A stretch of DNA of 64,000 bases from UBA4732 sp963823075 (GCA_963823075.1 CAWGKE010000014.1:62001-126000), one strand, 5' to 3'; positions 1 to 8,862 are shown, counted from the first letter of the stretch. A program made the numbers and translations. Notes: generated from the sequence alone by a model not told the origin.

Positions 1-484
1 GGCGGCGGCCGCGTGTACAGGAACGCCTGATCGACCTGGCCCTTCTTGAGCAGGTCCATCCAGTCGTCCGTGAACTTCTTCGCCTGGGAGGATACGGCGA
101 AGTAGCAGCCGCCGTAGTAGGCGGCGTAGAGCAGGCCGACGATGGCGGCGAGGCCGACGCCCCAGGTCGCCAGGCGCGCGCCGGTCAGGGCGCCCTCGGA
201 CTTGTGAATCCGGCGCGCGCGGCGAAGCAGACGGCGACGGCGACGAGAGGAAGGACGAGCGTCCAGATCGGCAATATCCACGGCGTGCGGTTGAACAGGG
301 CGACGAGACCCCCCAGGCCGACGACCAGGGCGTAGAGGACGGACAGAACGAACCCAAGGATGGCGACGATCGACACCGAGCTGTATGCCCCGGGCGCCTC
401 GTCGGCGGCAACGCGCGGCGGGGGAGACTCGGGAATCGATGGGGCGGCGACGTTGTCGGCGGGTCGGTCGGTCGCTTCGGCCAT
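1..484 (-). CDS. DUF4190-like small membrane protein, cut by the window edge
   Basis: Hypothetical inner-membrane protein of a kind common in planctomycetes. The start chosen is the ATG at 482-484 (MAEATDRP), because the upstream Met lies inside the inverted repeat at 502-570. A proline-rich cytosolic start is followed by two hydrophobic segments (about residues 33-56 and 63-82). The reading then meets a stop near 185, but one base near 211, in a GCGCGCGC run, restores a frame reading RRIHKSEGALTG, the conserved part of this family, followed by a third hydrophobic segment running off the window. The break is therefore probably a sequence error. Function is unknown. Confidence 0.55.
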
Positions 485-501
485 GGCGCTGCCTCTCTCG
501 G

Positions 502-570
502 AATGATGAATGATGAACGATGAACGATGAATCAAGCAGATTCATCGTTCATCGTTCATCATTCATCATT
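502..570. repeat. 31-bp perfect inverted repeat built of ATGA-rich octamers
   Basis: Arms 502-532 and 540-570 are exact reverse complements separated by a 7-base loop. The arms are made of repeated GATGAACG/GATGAATG-like units and are AT-rich against a GC-rich background. The element lies between the rpoZ stop and the next minus-strand gene, so it may act as a terminator. A related imperfect copy lies at 12229-12294. Confidence 0.85.
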
Positions 571-573
571 TGT

Positions 574-864
574 TTAGTCGTCTCCGGCGCTGCTGAGATC
601 GGAGGAGACGTCGCCGAGCATGGCGCGGCGGGCCACGTCGCCGGGGGCCATGCCGCGCGCCTGGACCGCGCCGGACTGGTCCAGGTAGATCTTGTCCTGC
701 AAGATCTCCTGCACGACGACTGCCATCTTGTCGCTGCCGCGCACATCGACCAGCGGCCGGGCGCCCTTGTTCAGGGCCACCATGCGCTTCTGAATCAACG
801 TGGACAGCTTGAAGCGGCCGCCCACCTTGTTCACGATGGCTTCCTCTTTCAGGTCGTCGAGCAT
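574..864 (-). CDS. rpoZ: DNA-directed RNA polymerase omega subunit
   Basis: Omega subunit, which helps assemble and stabilise the beta-prime subunit of RNA polymerase. The 96-residue product has the normal length. It opens MLDDLKEEAIVNKVGGRF and contains LIQKRMVALNKGARPLV, which matches the omega pattern of a polar N-terminal helix followed by a basic helix ending in a GARPLV-type segment. The start overlaps the end of gmk by 16 bases, and the order yicC-gmk-rpoZ is a conserved bacterial operon. The C-terminal third (residues 65-96) is not conserved. Confidence 0.85.
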   Translation of the reverse strand: MLDDLKEEAIVNKVGGRFKLSTLIQKRMVALNKGARPLVDVRGSDKMAVVVQEILQDKIYLDQSGAVQARGMAPGDVARRAMLGDVSSDLSSAGDD

Positions 865-1436
865 GTCGTCCCCTTTTCAAACCGTTGGGCGATCAGGCCG
901 CGCACCGCGGCGACGGCCGTGTCCAGGTCCTCGTTCATCACCTGATGTTCGTATTCGCCGGCCCGCTCCAGCTCGCGGCGGGCGGTCGCCAGACGGCGGC
1001 CGATCGTCTCCTCGTTTTCGGTGTGCCGTTTACGGAGCCGCTCCTCGTAGACCTCCCACGACGGCCCCATCAGGAAGATCGACAGGGCGCCCGGACATTT
1101 CCGCCGCACCTGCTCCGCCCCCTGCACGTCGATGTCGAGCAGGACGCCTTCGCCGCGGTCCAGCCAGCCGTCCACCTCGCGCCGCAGGGTGCCGTAGCGG
1201 CGACCGTGGACCTCGGCCCATTCCAGAAAACCACCCTGGTCGATCTCCTTTTGAAACTGCTCCGGCGTCCAGAAGAAGTAATCGACGCCGTCGGCCTCGC
1301 CTGGCCGCGGCGGCCGGGTCGTGGCCGAAACCGAGAGCCGCAGCGGCAGACCGGACTCGGCCAGCAGCCGGCGAATCACGGTGGATTTGCCGACGCCGCT
1401 CGGGCCGGACAGGATGATGAGCGGTCCCTGTGGCAT
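849..1436 (-). CDS. gmk: Guanylate kinase
   Basis: Phosphorylates GMP to GDP with ATP in purine nucleotide recycling. The 195-residue length is typical. A P-loop GPSGVGKST sits at residues 11-19, followed by the GMP-binding region with LRLSVSATTRPPRPGEADGVDY and later FLEWAEVHG. The ATP lid region includes RLRKRH and EETIGRRLATARRE. It lies between yicC and rpoZ on the same strand and overlaps rpoZ, so the three are probably co-transcribed. The last residues run through the rpoZ start region. Confidence 0.93.
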   Translation of the reverse strand: MPQGPLIILSGPSGVGKSTVIRRLLAESGLPLRLSVSATTRPPRPGEADGVDYFFWTPEQFQKEIDQGGFLEWAEVHGRRYGTLRREVDGWLDRGEGVLLDIDVQGAEQVRRKCPGALSIFLMGPSWEVYEERLRKRHTENEETIGRRLATARRELERAGEYEHQVMNEDLDTAVAAVRGLIAQRFEKGTTCSTT

Positions 1437-1451
1437 TGGTGCGCCGCCGCG

Positions 1452-1503
1452 GGTCCCATAAGTCTTATAGGACTTATGGGTCCTATAAGACCTATACGAC
1501 CCC
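1452..1503. repeat. Short direct and inverted repeats between yicC and gmk
   Basis: AT-rich stretch with repeated CCTATAAG/CTTATAGG units. CCCATAAGTC (1455-1464) pairs with GACTTATGGG (1471-1480), and further copies follow to 1503. It sits in the 69-base gap inside an otherwise tight operon. It could be a small mobile palindrome or a processing site. Confidence 0.7.
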
Positions 1504-1505
1504 TC

Positions 1506-2396
1506 TTACTCGATGTTCTGCACCAGCTCCCGAATCTTTTCCAGCACGCTTTTGATCTCCACGACGCGGCGGGAGATTTCCACGTCGCTGGCCTTGGAGC
1601 CGATGGTGTTGGCCTCGCGGCCCATTTCCTGGGTCAAGAACTCCAGCTTGCGGCCGGCGCTCTCCGGTTCCTGGAACACCTCCTGGAACTGGTCGAGGTG
1701 GCTGGCCAGCCGCACCACTTCCTCGGCCACGTCGCTGCGCTCCGCGAAGACGGACACTTCCTTGATAAGATCACTACGGTCGATCTTCACGTCCAGTTCG
1801 GACAGCAGGCCGCGCACCCGCTCCAGCAGCCGGTCGCGGTACTGTTCCGCGACCTGCGGTGTCCTCTTGCGAATATGATCCAGTTCGCGGCCGATCTGGT
1901 CGCGGTACTGCAACAGCTCGTTGGCCATCGCCCGGCCCTCTTCGAGGCGCATGGCCTGGAGGCGACCCAGCGCCTCCTGCAAAACGCGCTCGATGACCGG
2001 CCACTCTTCGTCCATGCGAAAGCCGCCGACGGCAGGGTCCGGCACGACGCCGGGCAGGGCGAGCGCCTGCGCCAGCAGCGCCTGACCCCCTTGCGCCAGG
2101 CTGAGTTGATCGCACACCCGCTGCACCTGTTCGATGTAGGAGCGGAGGGCGACGGCGTTGATCTGAAAATCCTGCGGGGAGTATTTCCGCTGGCAGCGCA
2201 GATGAACTTGAAGGGCGCCGCGCCGGACGGTGCGGCGGACCACCTTCTCGAACTCGGCTTCCAGGAGATTGTAAGGCTCCGGGGCGCGCAAAACCACCTT
2301 GAGATAGCGGTTATTGACCGAGCGCAGCTCAATGGCGACCTGGAGGTCGTCGCCCTGGTGGCTGGCGTCGCCGTAGCCCGTCATGCTGCACAGCAC
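1506..2396 (-). CDS. YicC family endoribonuclease
   Basis: YicC/YloC family protein of 296 residues, close to the usual 290. The family is described as endoribonucleases acting on RNA. The N terminus carries the conserved SMTGYGDA, followed by ELRSVNNRYLKV, and the C-terminal DUF1732-like part has LDQF, GRKLEFLTQEMGREANTIGSK and a final VEIKSVLEKIRELVQNIE. The true start may be the internal Met of SMTGYG, since an upstream leucine-cysteine pair is unusual. It is the first gene of the yicC-gmk-rpoZ operon. Confidence 0.9.
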   Translation of the reverse strand: MLCSMTGYGDASHQGDDLQVAIELRSVNNRYLKVVLRAPEPYNLLEAEFEKVVRRTVRRGALQVHLRCQRKYSPQDFQINAVALRSYIEQVQRVCDQLSLAQGGQALLAQALALPGVVPDPAVGGFRMDEEWPVIERVLQEALGRLQAMRLEEGRAMANELLQYRDQIGRELDHIRKRTPQVAEQYRDRLLERVRGLLSELDVKIDRSDLIKEVSVFAERSDVAEEVVRLASHLDQFQEVFQEPESAGRKLEFLTQEMGREANTIGSKASDVEISRRVVEIKSVLEKIRELVQNIE

Positions 2397-2424
2397 TGGG
2401 TACCTCGCTTCCGCGCCGCTCGGA

Positions 2425-2795
2425 TCAGGGAGCTTCCTGGTTTTGCGGCGGGGGCGGCGTGGCGGGGGTCGTGGTCGTCGGGCCGCCGGCCGGGATCACT
2501 TCAGCGGCCGTAGCGCGGGGGGCTCCGGCTGCGTCGTCTTGATGAGGAGCATGATGAGCAGGACCCATCCGGCCGCGACGTAGATAGTGATCTTGGTGAA
2601 GGCGTCGCCGGCGCGGGAGCCGAAGGCGCTGGAGCCGCCGGCGCCGCCGAAGGCGCCGGCCAGGCCGCCGCCCTTGCCGCGCTGGATCAGCACGAGCAGA
2701 ATCAGGAACAGGCCCAGCAGCAGCAGGGCCACGGCCAGGAACGGGGGCACCCAGCCCCACACGGCGGCGAAAAGGCCCAGGCTCGCGATGTTCAC
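2425..2795 (-). CDS. secG: Preprotein translocase subunit SecG
   Basis: Small non-essential subunit of the SecYEG channel in the inner membrane. Two transmembrane segments are visible (about residues 15-37 and 67-86), separated by the hallmark LIQRGKGGGLAGAFGGAGG. As read, the frame stops at 2496 after a C6 run. With one more C the reading continues into a proline/threonine-rich tail ending at 2425, giving 123 residues, and long tails of this type are usual in planctomycete SecG. The gene is followed upstream by the ISKra4 copy and is transcribed toward yicC. Confidence 0.88.
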
Positions 2796-2884
2796 GGCGA
2801 TTTCCTTTCGACTCGGTTAGAAAGGGTTATTATAGGCGGACGGGCCGGGGAGGGAAGGCGACTTTATGAGCCGCGCCCCTGTCT

Positions 2885-4326
2885 GGGGTGTCCCTCTCGA
2901 TTTTGGAGTGGCGGATTGTTAGAACGCCGTGCTGAGGGAATTGGGTTCTTTGGGAGGGATTCCGATGCCGGTGCTGACAATCGAATATCGCGATGAACGC
3001 GAGCGGCTCGGCCTGGAACAGGCCATCGCCTTTTTCACCCAGATGCGGCAGGTCGCTCAGACCGCCCCCGACGGCACGGTGCTGGCCGCCTGCGAGCAGG
3101 TCGCGCTCCGCGACGGGCCGGCGCTGCTGCGTGCCGGCCTCGCCGCCGCCGTGCAGAGACGCATCGAGGCGGCCGAACAAAAAGGGGGGCCGCCCGCGCC
3201 GGGGACTGCGCGTGCGGCCACGCCGGCCTCTCCAAGGGGCGGCACGAGCGTCGCGCCCTGACCGCCGTCGGGCCGATCGACGTGGATCGCCGGTATTTCA
3301 CCTGCCCGGTCTGCGGTCAAGGCGATTTCGGGGCCGACCGCGTATTGGGCCTGGACGGCTACCTGACCGCCGCCGCCCGCCGCATGGCCTGCCTGGCCGG
3401 GGTGCAGCAGTCGTTCGCCCAGGCCGAGACGTTGCTGACGGAGTTGGCCCGTTGGGAGTTGGACGACGAGACGATCCGCCGCCTCTGCCACCAGGAGGCG
3501 GCGCGGGCGACGGCCCGGCGCGAGGAACGGGCGACGGCGGAGGCGTTCGCGGCCGCCCCGGGCGACCGGGAGTTGCACATCGACGCCGGCAAGGTCAACA
3601 CGCAGGAGGGCTGGCGCGACGTGAAGGTGGCCGTCTTCGCCTGCCGGGAGCGGGGCGAGCCGGCCGAGGCGTCGGCCTGGGACAAGCGGGACCTGCCGGC
3701 CCCGTCGGTTCGCTCGGTGATCGCGGCGGTCGAGGAGGCGTCGGCGTTCGGCGAGCGTTGCGCGGCGGAGGCATGTCGGTTGGATCTGACGGACCCGACG
3801 CAGTTGAACGTGTCGGGGGACGGGGCGGAGTGGATCTGGAACCTGTCGGCGCGTCGGTTCGCCGGGGCGTCGGAGAACCTGGACATTCACCACGGGGCCG
3901 AGCACGTGGCGGAGGCGGCGCGTCGGGTGTTCGGGGAGGGGACGTCCCAGGCGCGTTTGGAGGCGGAGCGGGGGCGAACCCGCTTGCTGGAGGACGGCTA
4001 CGGGGGGGTGGCGGAGTGGGTGGGCGAGTTGGGCGGACGGCTGCCGGCTGGCGGGGACGGGGCGGCGTTGGGCGAAGCCTTGAACTACTTCGCGGGGCAT
4101 CAGGGCCGCCTCAACTACGCCTTGCGGTTGCGACGGGGCCAGTCGATCGGCAGCGGGCTGATCGAGGGCTCCATCAAGCAGTTGGTGAACCGGCGGCTGA
4201 AACAGACGGGAGCGCGCTGGAAGGTGGAACACGTGGGGCCCTTGGTGGAGTTCTGCGCGCTGGCCCACGGCCCCGAGTGGAACGCCTACTGGAACAACTG
4301 ACCTCCAAAATCCAAAGGGGCACCCC
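2885..4326. mobile_element. ISKra4-family insertion sequence with 7-bp target duplication
   Basis: The 1,442-bp element is bounded by terminal inverted repeats that start GGGGTG and share the inner block ATTTTGGAG. The flanks carry the direct repeat CCTGTCT at 2878-2884 and 4327-4333. It encodes a single transposase on the plus strand. It lies just beside the long palindrome that received two further insertions. Confidence 0.88.
2965..4301 (+). CDS. ISKra4-family transposase
   Basis: Catalyses movement of the element at 2885-4326. The N-terminal part (MPVLTIEYRDERERLG) and the C-terminal part (from VDRRYFTCPVCGQGDFG) lie in different frames. One additional G in the GGGG run near 3206 joins them through CACGHAGLSKGRHERRAL and gives 445 residues, a normal size for the family. 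The zinc-binding CPVCG motif, the IDAGKVNTQEGWRDVKV block and the C-terminal SGLIEGSIKQLVNRRLKQTG block are recognisable. The break is probably a sequencing error, so the copy could be active. Confidence 0.85.
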
Positions 4327-4352
4327 CCTGTCTGTCAGAGCCGCGACCGTAA

Positions 4353-5332
4353 GAGCAAATTGCAGGCGCGGCTGCAAGGCTTGTCAGGAGAAGGAGTTGG
4401 CGTTCATAATAACCTTTGACGTAACCCGTCGGAGGTTGTTTCATGGAACACGAACTCTGGCTCTCCTTCGAGCGGCAGCTGGGGCGGCTGTCAACGCCTT
4501 TCCGCCCCCACTGTACCTTCCAGGACCGGGACATCGTCCGGGTCTTCTACTGGGCCGCCCTGCACGACCGCCCCACCTGCTGGGCTTGTGACAAGAGGAA
4601 CTGGCCGTTGCACGCCCGCAAGAAGCCACTCCCCTCGCCCTCGGTGATGTCGCGTCGGCTCCGCAGCCCCTCGGTTCTGGACCTGTTGGGACATCTGCGC
4701 GAGACGTTCTGGACCCGCAAGGCGACCCGCCGTTGCTCTGGCTGGTCGATGGCAAGGGCCTGCCCATCGGCGGCGCCTCCGGCGACCGCCAGGCCGGCTA
4801 CGGCAGGGCCGCCGCCGGCAAGGCCAAGGGCTACAAGCTGCACGCCCTGGTCGGCTGCGACGGCTCGCTGCCCCTCTGGCGTCTGGCCCCGATGAACAAG
4901 GACGAACGCGTCATGGCCCGGCGGATGATCCGGCAGGCCGAGATCCAAGGCTACGTGGTGGGCGACGCCGCCTTCGACGACAATCAACTGCACGACGCCT
5001 GTGGGGCCAAGGGGGACCTCCAGTTGGTGACGCCCCGACGCTACAAGAATGCCAAAGGTCTGGGCCACCACCGGCACAGCCCGGGCCGGTTGCGCGGCCT
5101 GGAAATCCTGGACAGCCCGTTCCCCGCGTTCGGGCGCGGCCTGCTGAAAGGGCGGCAGGCGATCGAACGCTACTTCGGGAACCTGACCAGCTTCGGCGGC
5201 GGCTTGGCGCCGTTGCCGGCGTGGGTGCGGACGTACCGCCGCGTCCACCGCTGGGTCCAGGCCAAACTGATCTTTAACGCCCTCCGAATGCAATTGAGAA
5301 AACAGACTTACGTCGCTTGATGCAATTTGCTC
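4353..5332. mobile_element. IS5-like insertion sequence with GTAA target duplication
   Basis: The 980-bp element has matching ends GAGCAAATTGCA at the left and its reverse complement at the right. The 4-bp duplication GTAA is at 4349-4352 and 5333-5336. It is inserted in the left arm of the palindrome described at 4338-6889. Confidence 0.85.
4443..5320 (+). CDS. DDE transposase, IS5-like
   Basis: Transposase of the 980-bp element. The frame breaks near 4721 within an AAGGCGACC stretch. One extra G joins ETFWTRKG to DPPLLWLVDGKGLPIGG and yields 292 residues. Candidate catalytic acids are the Asp of LLWLVDGKG, the Asp of GYVVGDAAFDD and the Glu of RQAIERYFGNL, the usual DDE order. The C terminus VQAKLIFNALRMQLRKQ is basic. 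The exact IS family was not resolved; the 4-bp duplication favours IS5-like. Confidence 0.75.
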
Positions 5333-5482
5333 GTAAGGGAGCGGTTTTCTCCCCGCTCCCTTACGGGTCTGTGAATTAATTGCCGCTGAGGCTCTGGATG
5401 GGCGATGGCTACGCTCGTTCTTGGTCGGCGGCGATCCGGGCGACGGGTGCAGCGGGCTGCACCCGTCGCCCCACCCGCCCCG

Positions 5483-6799
5483 TTACACCGCCGCCGCGCG
5501 CACCCTCCCCCCCACCGTAAGCCAACCCAGCGCCAATAGACGCTTCACGTTGTGCGCCAACGCCTGCCAACGCGCCTCCCCGCCGACCTTGGCCAAGCCG
5601 CGCAGGCGGCACCGGCGCCAGCCCCGCTGCACCGCCTGCGCATGAACCCCCTCCGCCACCGGCGCCCGGTCGCGATAGACCAAGCGTGCCGCCTCCGTCC
5701 CCATCCGGGACCGCCAAGCCGCCAACGCCGCCGTGTCCCGTCGCTTCGGCGCATGCGGGTCCCGTCCCGCCGCCCGGTCCCGACGCTCGTCGCGAGGCGG
5801 CATGTACACCGTCACCCCCTCCGTCTCCAGCACCTCCACGTCCTCCGCGTCGCTGTAGCCGGCGTCCGCGATCACCGCCTGCGGCCGCTGCCCCTGCTCC
5901 CGATGCACCTGCTCCATCATCGGTCGCAATTGCCCATTGTCCGAACCCTGGTGGACGACGGCCGTCGCCACGATCAGACCGTGGGCCGTATCGGTCACCG
6001 TCTGCACGTTGTAGGCCAACTGAAAGCCGCCGTGAGGCATCTTCATCCGAGCCGCGTCCGGATCGCTTTCCGACGCCCGTGCCTCGGCCGGTTCCGCGTC
6101 CGAACGCTTGGAGGCGCGACGCTGCTCCTGCCGTTGCCGCACCTGGGCCGCCGCCCGCCGCAGGCGTTGCAGCCGCTCGTGCGCCGCCCGCTCCTGGGCC
6201 GCTTGCGACCGGCTGCGCGTCGCCGTCGCGCCCCGTTGCGCCTGGACGGCGGCCACGTGCTGCTCGGCCTCGGCCCAGTGCCGCTCCAGCGTCCCCTGGC
6301 GATGGAACGTGTCCTTGCCGGCGTCGGCCACGACCTTGCGGCCGTCCTGGGTCACTCGCCGCAACGCGATCAATCCCTGGCCCCGCAAGGCGGCGATGTG
6401 CTCGACGAACAGCCGGTCGAGGTCGGCGGCGTGGGCGGTGTAGAAATCGTTGAGGGTCCAGTAATTGACGGGTTCGCCGCCGCACAGCCATTGATAGGGC
6501 AGGTCCCGGCCGCAGCGTTCGTTCAGCTCGCGGCAGGAAGCGACGCCTTCGGTGGTGGCGAACAGCCAGAGGGCGAAGAGCAATTCCGGGGCGACGGCGG
6601 GAGCACCGGGCCGGCCCTCGACGGCGCGAATGCGGCCATACCAGGGCGTCCAGTCGAACAACTGGACGAAAGCCCAGATGGCGCGGACGGGATGGTCGGC
6701 GGGTAGTTGCTGCTCCAGCGAAACGCTGGAGCAGCGATTACGGTCAATGGAGCGGATGCGCGGCAACGGCGCGGCGGTAGACATGGCGAGCCAACCCAA
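5483..6799 (-). CDS. IS1182-family transposase
   Basis: Full-length DDE transposase of up to 438 residues; the start may be the internal Met of MSTAAPLPRIRS at 6784. The N-terminal DUF772-like region (ADHPVRAIWAFV to PVNYWTLNDFYTAH) is followed by VTQDGRKVVADAG with the first catalytic Asp, an internal charged coiled stretch rich in Arg and Glu, then HGGFQLAYNVQTVTD and VIADAGYSDAEDVEVLE with later catalytic residues. The reading frame is intact, so this copy may be active. Confidence 0.9.
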   Translation of the reverse strand: MGWLAMSTAAPLPRIRSIDRNRCSSVSLEQQLPADHPVRAIWAFVQLFDWTPWYGRIRAVEGRPGAPAVAPELLFALWLFATTEGVASCRELNERCGRDLPYQWLCGGEPVNYWTLNDFYTAHAADLDRLFVEHIAALRGQGLIALRRVTQDGRKVVADAGKDTFHRQGTLERHWAEAEQHVAAVQAQRGATATRSRSQAAQERAAHERLQRLRRAAAQVRQRQEQRRASKRSDAEPAEARASESDPDAARMKMPHGGFQLAYNVQTVTDTAHGLIVATAVVHQGSDNGQLRPMMEQVHREQGQRPQAVIADAGYSDAEDVEVLETEGVTVYMPPRDERRDRAAGRDPHAPKRRDTAALAAWRSRMGTEAARLVYRDRAPVAEGVHAQAVQRGWRRCRLRGLAKVGGEARWQALAHNVKRLLALGWLTVGGRVRAAAV

Positions 6800-6805
6800 C
6801 GAACA

Positions 6806-6842
6806 AGAATGGTAACAGCTGCAACTCAGCTGTTACCATTCT
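6806..6842. repeat. 16-bp stem hairpin upstream of the IS1182 transposase start
   Basis: AGAATGGTAACAGCTG (6806-6821) pairs perfectly with 6827-6842 around the loop CAACT. It lies inside the IS between the end repeat and the transposase start. It may limit read-through transcription or mark a subterminal transposase site. Confidence 0.75.
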
Positions 6843-6901
6843 ACGCACCCGGAGTGCGATTAATTCACAGACCCTTACGGTCGCGGCTCCGACGGCGACA
6901 T

Positions 6902-7663
6902 TCATAGCGCCGCGCGCACGATCGCCAGGAACGGCTCGGCCTTGAGGCTCGCCCCGCCGATCAGTCCGCCGTCCACGTCCGGCTGGTGCAGCAGCGCGGC
7001 CGCGTTGTCCGGCTTCACGCTGCCGCCGTACTGGATAGGAAGGGCGCGGGCCGCTTCCTCGCCGAAGCGCTCCGCGATTTTCCGGCGAATGTAGGCGTGC
7101 GCCTGCTGCGCCTGCTCCGGCGTGGCGTTGACGCCGGTGCCGATGGCCCAGACCGGCTCGTAGGCCAGCACCAGGCGCCGCATTCCCGCGGCGTCCATCC
7201 CGGCCAGGCTGCCGCTCAGCTGGGCGTCGAGAACGGTCTCCGTGCGGTCGGCCTGGCGTTCCTCCAGCGTCTCGCCGACGCAGAGGATAACGTGCAACCC
7301 AGCTGCCAGGGCGGCGTGGACTTTGCGGTTGACGAAGGCGTCCGTTTCGCCGAGCTTGTGCCGTCGTTCGCTGTGGCCCAGGATGACCCACCGGCAGCCG
7401 ACGTCCGCCAGCATCGTCGGGCTGACCTCGCCGGTGAAGGCGCCTTCCTTCTCGGTGTAACAGTTCTGGCCGCCCAGTTCCACCGCACTGCCGCGCAGGG
7501 CTTCGGCGACCACGGCCAGGTACGGCGCCGGCGGACAGACGGCGACGCGAACGCGCTTCTCAGCGCCGAGACCCTGCACCACGGCCGTCGCCAGCGCCTT
7601 CGCCGTGGCCGCGGTGGTGTACATCTTCCAGTTGCCGGCAACGAATTTTTCGCGCATCGCCAC
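6902..7663 (-). CDS. tpiA: Triosephosphate isomerase
   Basis: Interconverts dihydroxyacetone phosphate and glyceraldehyde 3-phosphate in glycolysis and gluconeogenesis. The 253-residue TIM barrel has the expected motifs: GNWKMY with the catalytic Lys, ILGHSERR with the catalytic His, AYEPVWAIGTG with the catalytic Glu, and IQYGGSVKPDN for the phosphate-binding loop. The start follows MAMREKFVAGNWKM. The gene is read away from aroF, separated from it by a nested palindrome, and its 3' end faces the interrupted palindrome. Confidence 0.97.
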   Translation of the reverse strand: MAMREKFVAGNWKMYTTAATAKALATAVVQGLGAEKRVRVAVCPPAPYLAVVAEALRGSAVELGGQNCYTEKEGAFTGEVSPTMLADVGCRWVILGHSERRHKLGETDAFVNRKVHAALAAGLHVILCVGETLEERQADRTETVLDAQLSGSLAGMDAAGMRRLVLAYEPVWAIGTGVNATPEQAQQAHAYIRRKIAERFGEEAARALPIQYGGSVKPDNAAALLHQPDVDGGLIGGASLKAEPFLAIVRAAL

Positions 7664-7679
7664 CCCCGCATATCCGTTT

Positions 7680-7719
7680 AGCCGCGGTTCGGAGAACCGC
7701 GGTTCTGCGAACCGCGGCT
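7680..7719. repeat. Nested palindrome between tpiA and aroF
   Basis: AGCCGCGGTTCG (7680-7691) pairs with CGAACCGCGGCT (7708-7719), and the interior AGAACCGCGGTTCT is itself palindromic, so three copies of AACCGCGG or its complement occur in 40 bases. The element could form a cruciform or a terminator for aroF. Confidence 0.75.
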
Positions 7720-7739
7720 GAACGGGATCTTGAACCCCG

Positions 7740-8768
7740 TCAGATCGTCTTCCCCATCAGCGCCGCCAGCTTGCGCAGGTCCTCCGTCAGCGCGGCGTAC
7801 TGGTGCGGCAGCAGCGCCTGCGGCCCGTCGGACAGCGCCTTCTCCGGCCGACTGTGGACCTCGATGTGAACGCCGTCCGCCCCCGCCGCCAGGCCGGCGC
7901 GGGCCATTGCGGGAATCAGATCGGGCCGGCCGGTCGCGTGGCTGGGGTCCACGATGATCGGCAAATGACTTTGCCCCTTCACGTTCGGCACCGCGCTGAT
8001 GTCCATCATGTTCCGGGTCGAGTCCTCGAAGGAACGCACGCCGCGCTCGCACAGCACCACGTTCGGATTGCCCTCCGCCAGGATGTACTCCGCCGACATG
8101 AGCACGTCCTTGACCGTGGCGCTCATGCCGCGCTTCAGCAGCACCGGCTTGCGCGCCTGGCCGACTTCCTTCAGCAGATCGAAATTCTGCATGTTGCGGG
8201 CGCCGATCTGGAACATGTCGGCGTAGCGCTCCACCAGCGGCACCTGGCGCGGGTCCATCACTTCGGTGACGACCGGCAGGCCGTGCTTGTGGCCCACGTC
8301 GCGGAGAATGCGCAACCCCTCCTCGCCGAGTCCCTGGAAGCTGTACGGGCTGGTGCGCGGCTTGAACGCCCCGCCGCGCAGTAGATTGGCGCCCGCCGCC
8401 TTGACCTTGCCCGCGATGTCGTCGAGGATCGCCTCGCCTTCCACCGCGCAGGGACCGGCGATTAGCGCGAGATGGCCGGCGCCGATCCGCGCCGTCTTCG
8501 CACCGGGACCGCTGACCTCGACCTGCGTGTCCGCGGAATGGAATTCACGGCTGGCCAGTTTGAACGGCTTGAGGATCGGCAGTACCTGCTCGACGCCGGG
8601 GATGGCCTGCAACGGCTCGGCTTGGAGCTTGCCCTCGTCGCCGATCACGCCGATCAGCGTGCGCCGTTCGCCCTTGCTGACGTGCGGCTTGAAGCCCAGC
8701 TCCCGAATGCGCTCCAGGATGTGGTCGATGTGTTCGTCGGTGGCGTCGGGGCGGAGAACGATAATCAT
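7740..8768 (-). CDS. aroF: 3-deoxy-7-phosphoheptulonate synthase (DAHP synthase)
   Basis: First step of the shikimate pathway, joining phosphoenolpyruvate and erythrose 4-phosphate. The 342-residue protein has an N-terminal ferredoxin-like ACT-type domain (about residues 1-70, MIIVLRPDATDEHIDHIL) and a C-terminal TIM barrel with ALIAGPCAVEGE, LRGGAFKPRTSPYSFQGLGEEGL, KRGMSATVKD, CERGVRSFE and IVDPSHATGRPDLI. This is the AroA-beta type with an N-terminal regulatory domain, so feedback control by an aromatic product is likely by family analogy. pheA of the same pathway lies 3.5 kb away on the same strand. Confidence 0.93.
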   Translation of the reverse strand: MIIVLRPDATDEHIDHILERIRELGFKPHVSKGERRTLIGVIGDEGKLQAEPLQAIPGVEQVLPILKPFKLASREFHSADTQVEVSGPGAKTARIGAGHLALIAGPCAVEGEAILDDIAGKVKAAGANLLRGGAFKPRTSPYSFQGLGEEGLRILRDVGHKHGLPVVTEVMDPRQVPLVERYADMFQIGARNMQNFDLLKEVGQARKPVLLKRGMSATVKDVLMSAEYILAEGNPNVVLCERGVRSFEDSTRNMMDISAVPNVKGQSHLPIIVDPSHATGRPDLIPAMARAGLAAGADGVHIEVHSRPEKALSDGPQALLPHQYAALTEDLRKLAALMGKTI

Positions 8769-8862
8769 GGCGGTGCGCGGCGTTGGGATCAGGGTTCGGG
8801 GCGGGCATCGCTCGTTTTAGGACCGGCGGGTAGGTTTCGTCCAGTGCCGTCGCTCGCCGGAA

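Larger units (their letters stand above)
5365..6874. mobile_element. IS1182-family insertion sequence with TTAC target duplication
   Basis: The 1,510-bp element has ends GGGTCTGTGAATTAAT and its exact reverse complement. The 4-bp duplication TTAC is at 5361-5364 and 6875-6878. It is inserted in the right arm of the palindrome, at the position that mirrors the GTAA used by the neighbouring IS. Confidence 0.9.
4338..6889. repeat. Long REP-like palindrome interrupted by two insertion sequences
   Basis: Deleting 4353-5336 and 5365-6878 leaves a near-perfect hairpin. The left arm begins GAGCCGCGACCGTAA and continues GGGAGCGG. The right arm is its reverse complement, CCGCTCCC then TTAC then GGTCGCGGCTC, with a short TTTTCTC-like loop. 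The stem is about 23 bp. It lies between secG and tpiA and would act as a terminator. A sister copy with covarying stem bases is at 55889-55943. Confidence 0.85.

Noticed and set aside
885..2513. Long plus-strand open frame across gmk and yicC
   Set aside because: It is antisense to two clear core genes and has no motifs; high GC makes long antisense frames common here.
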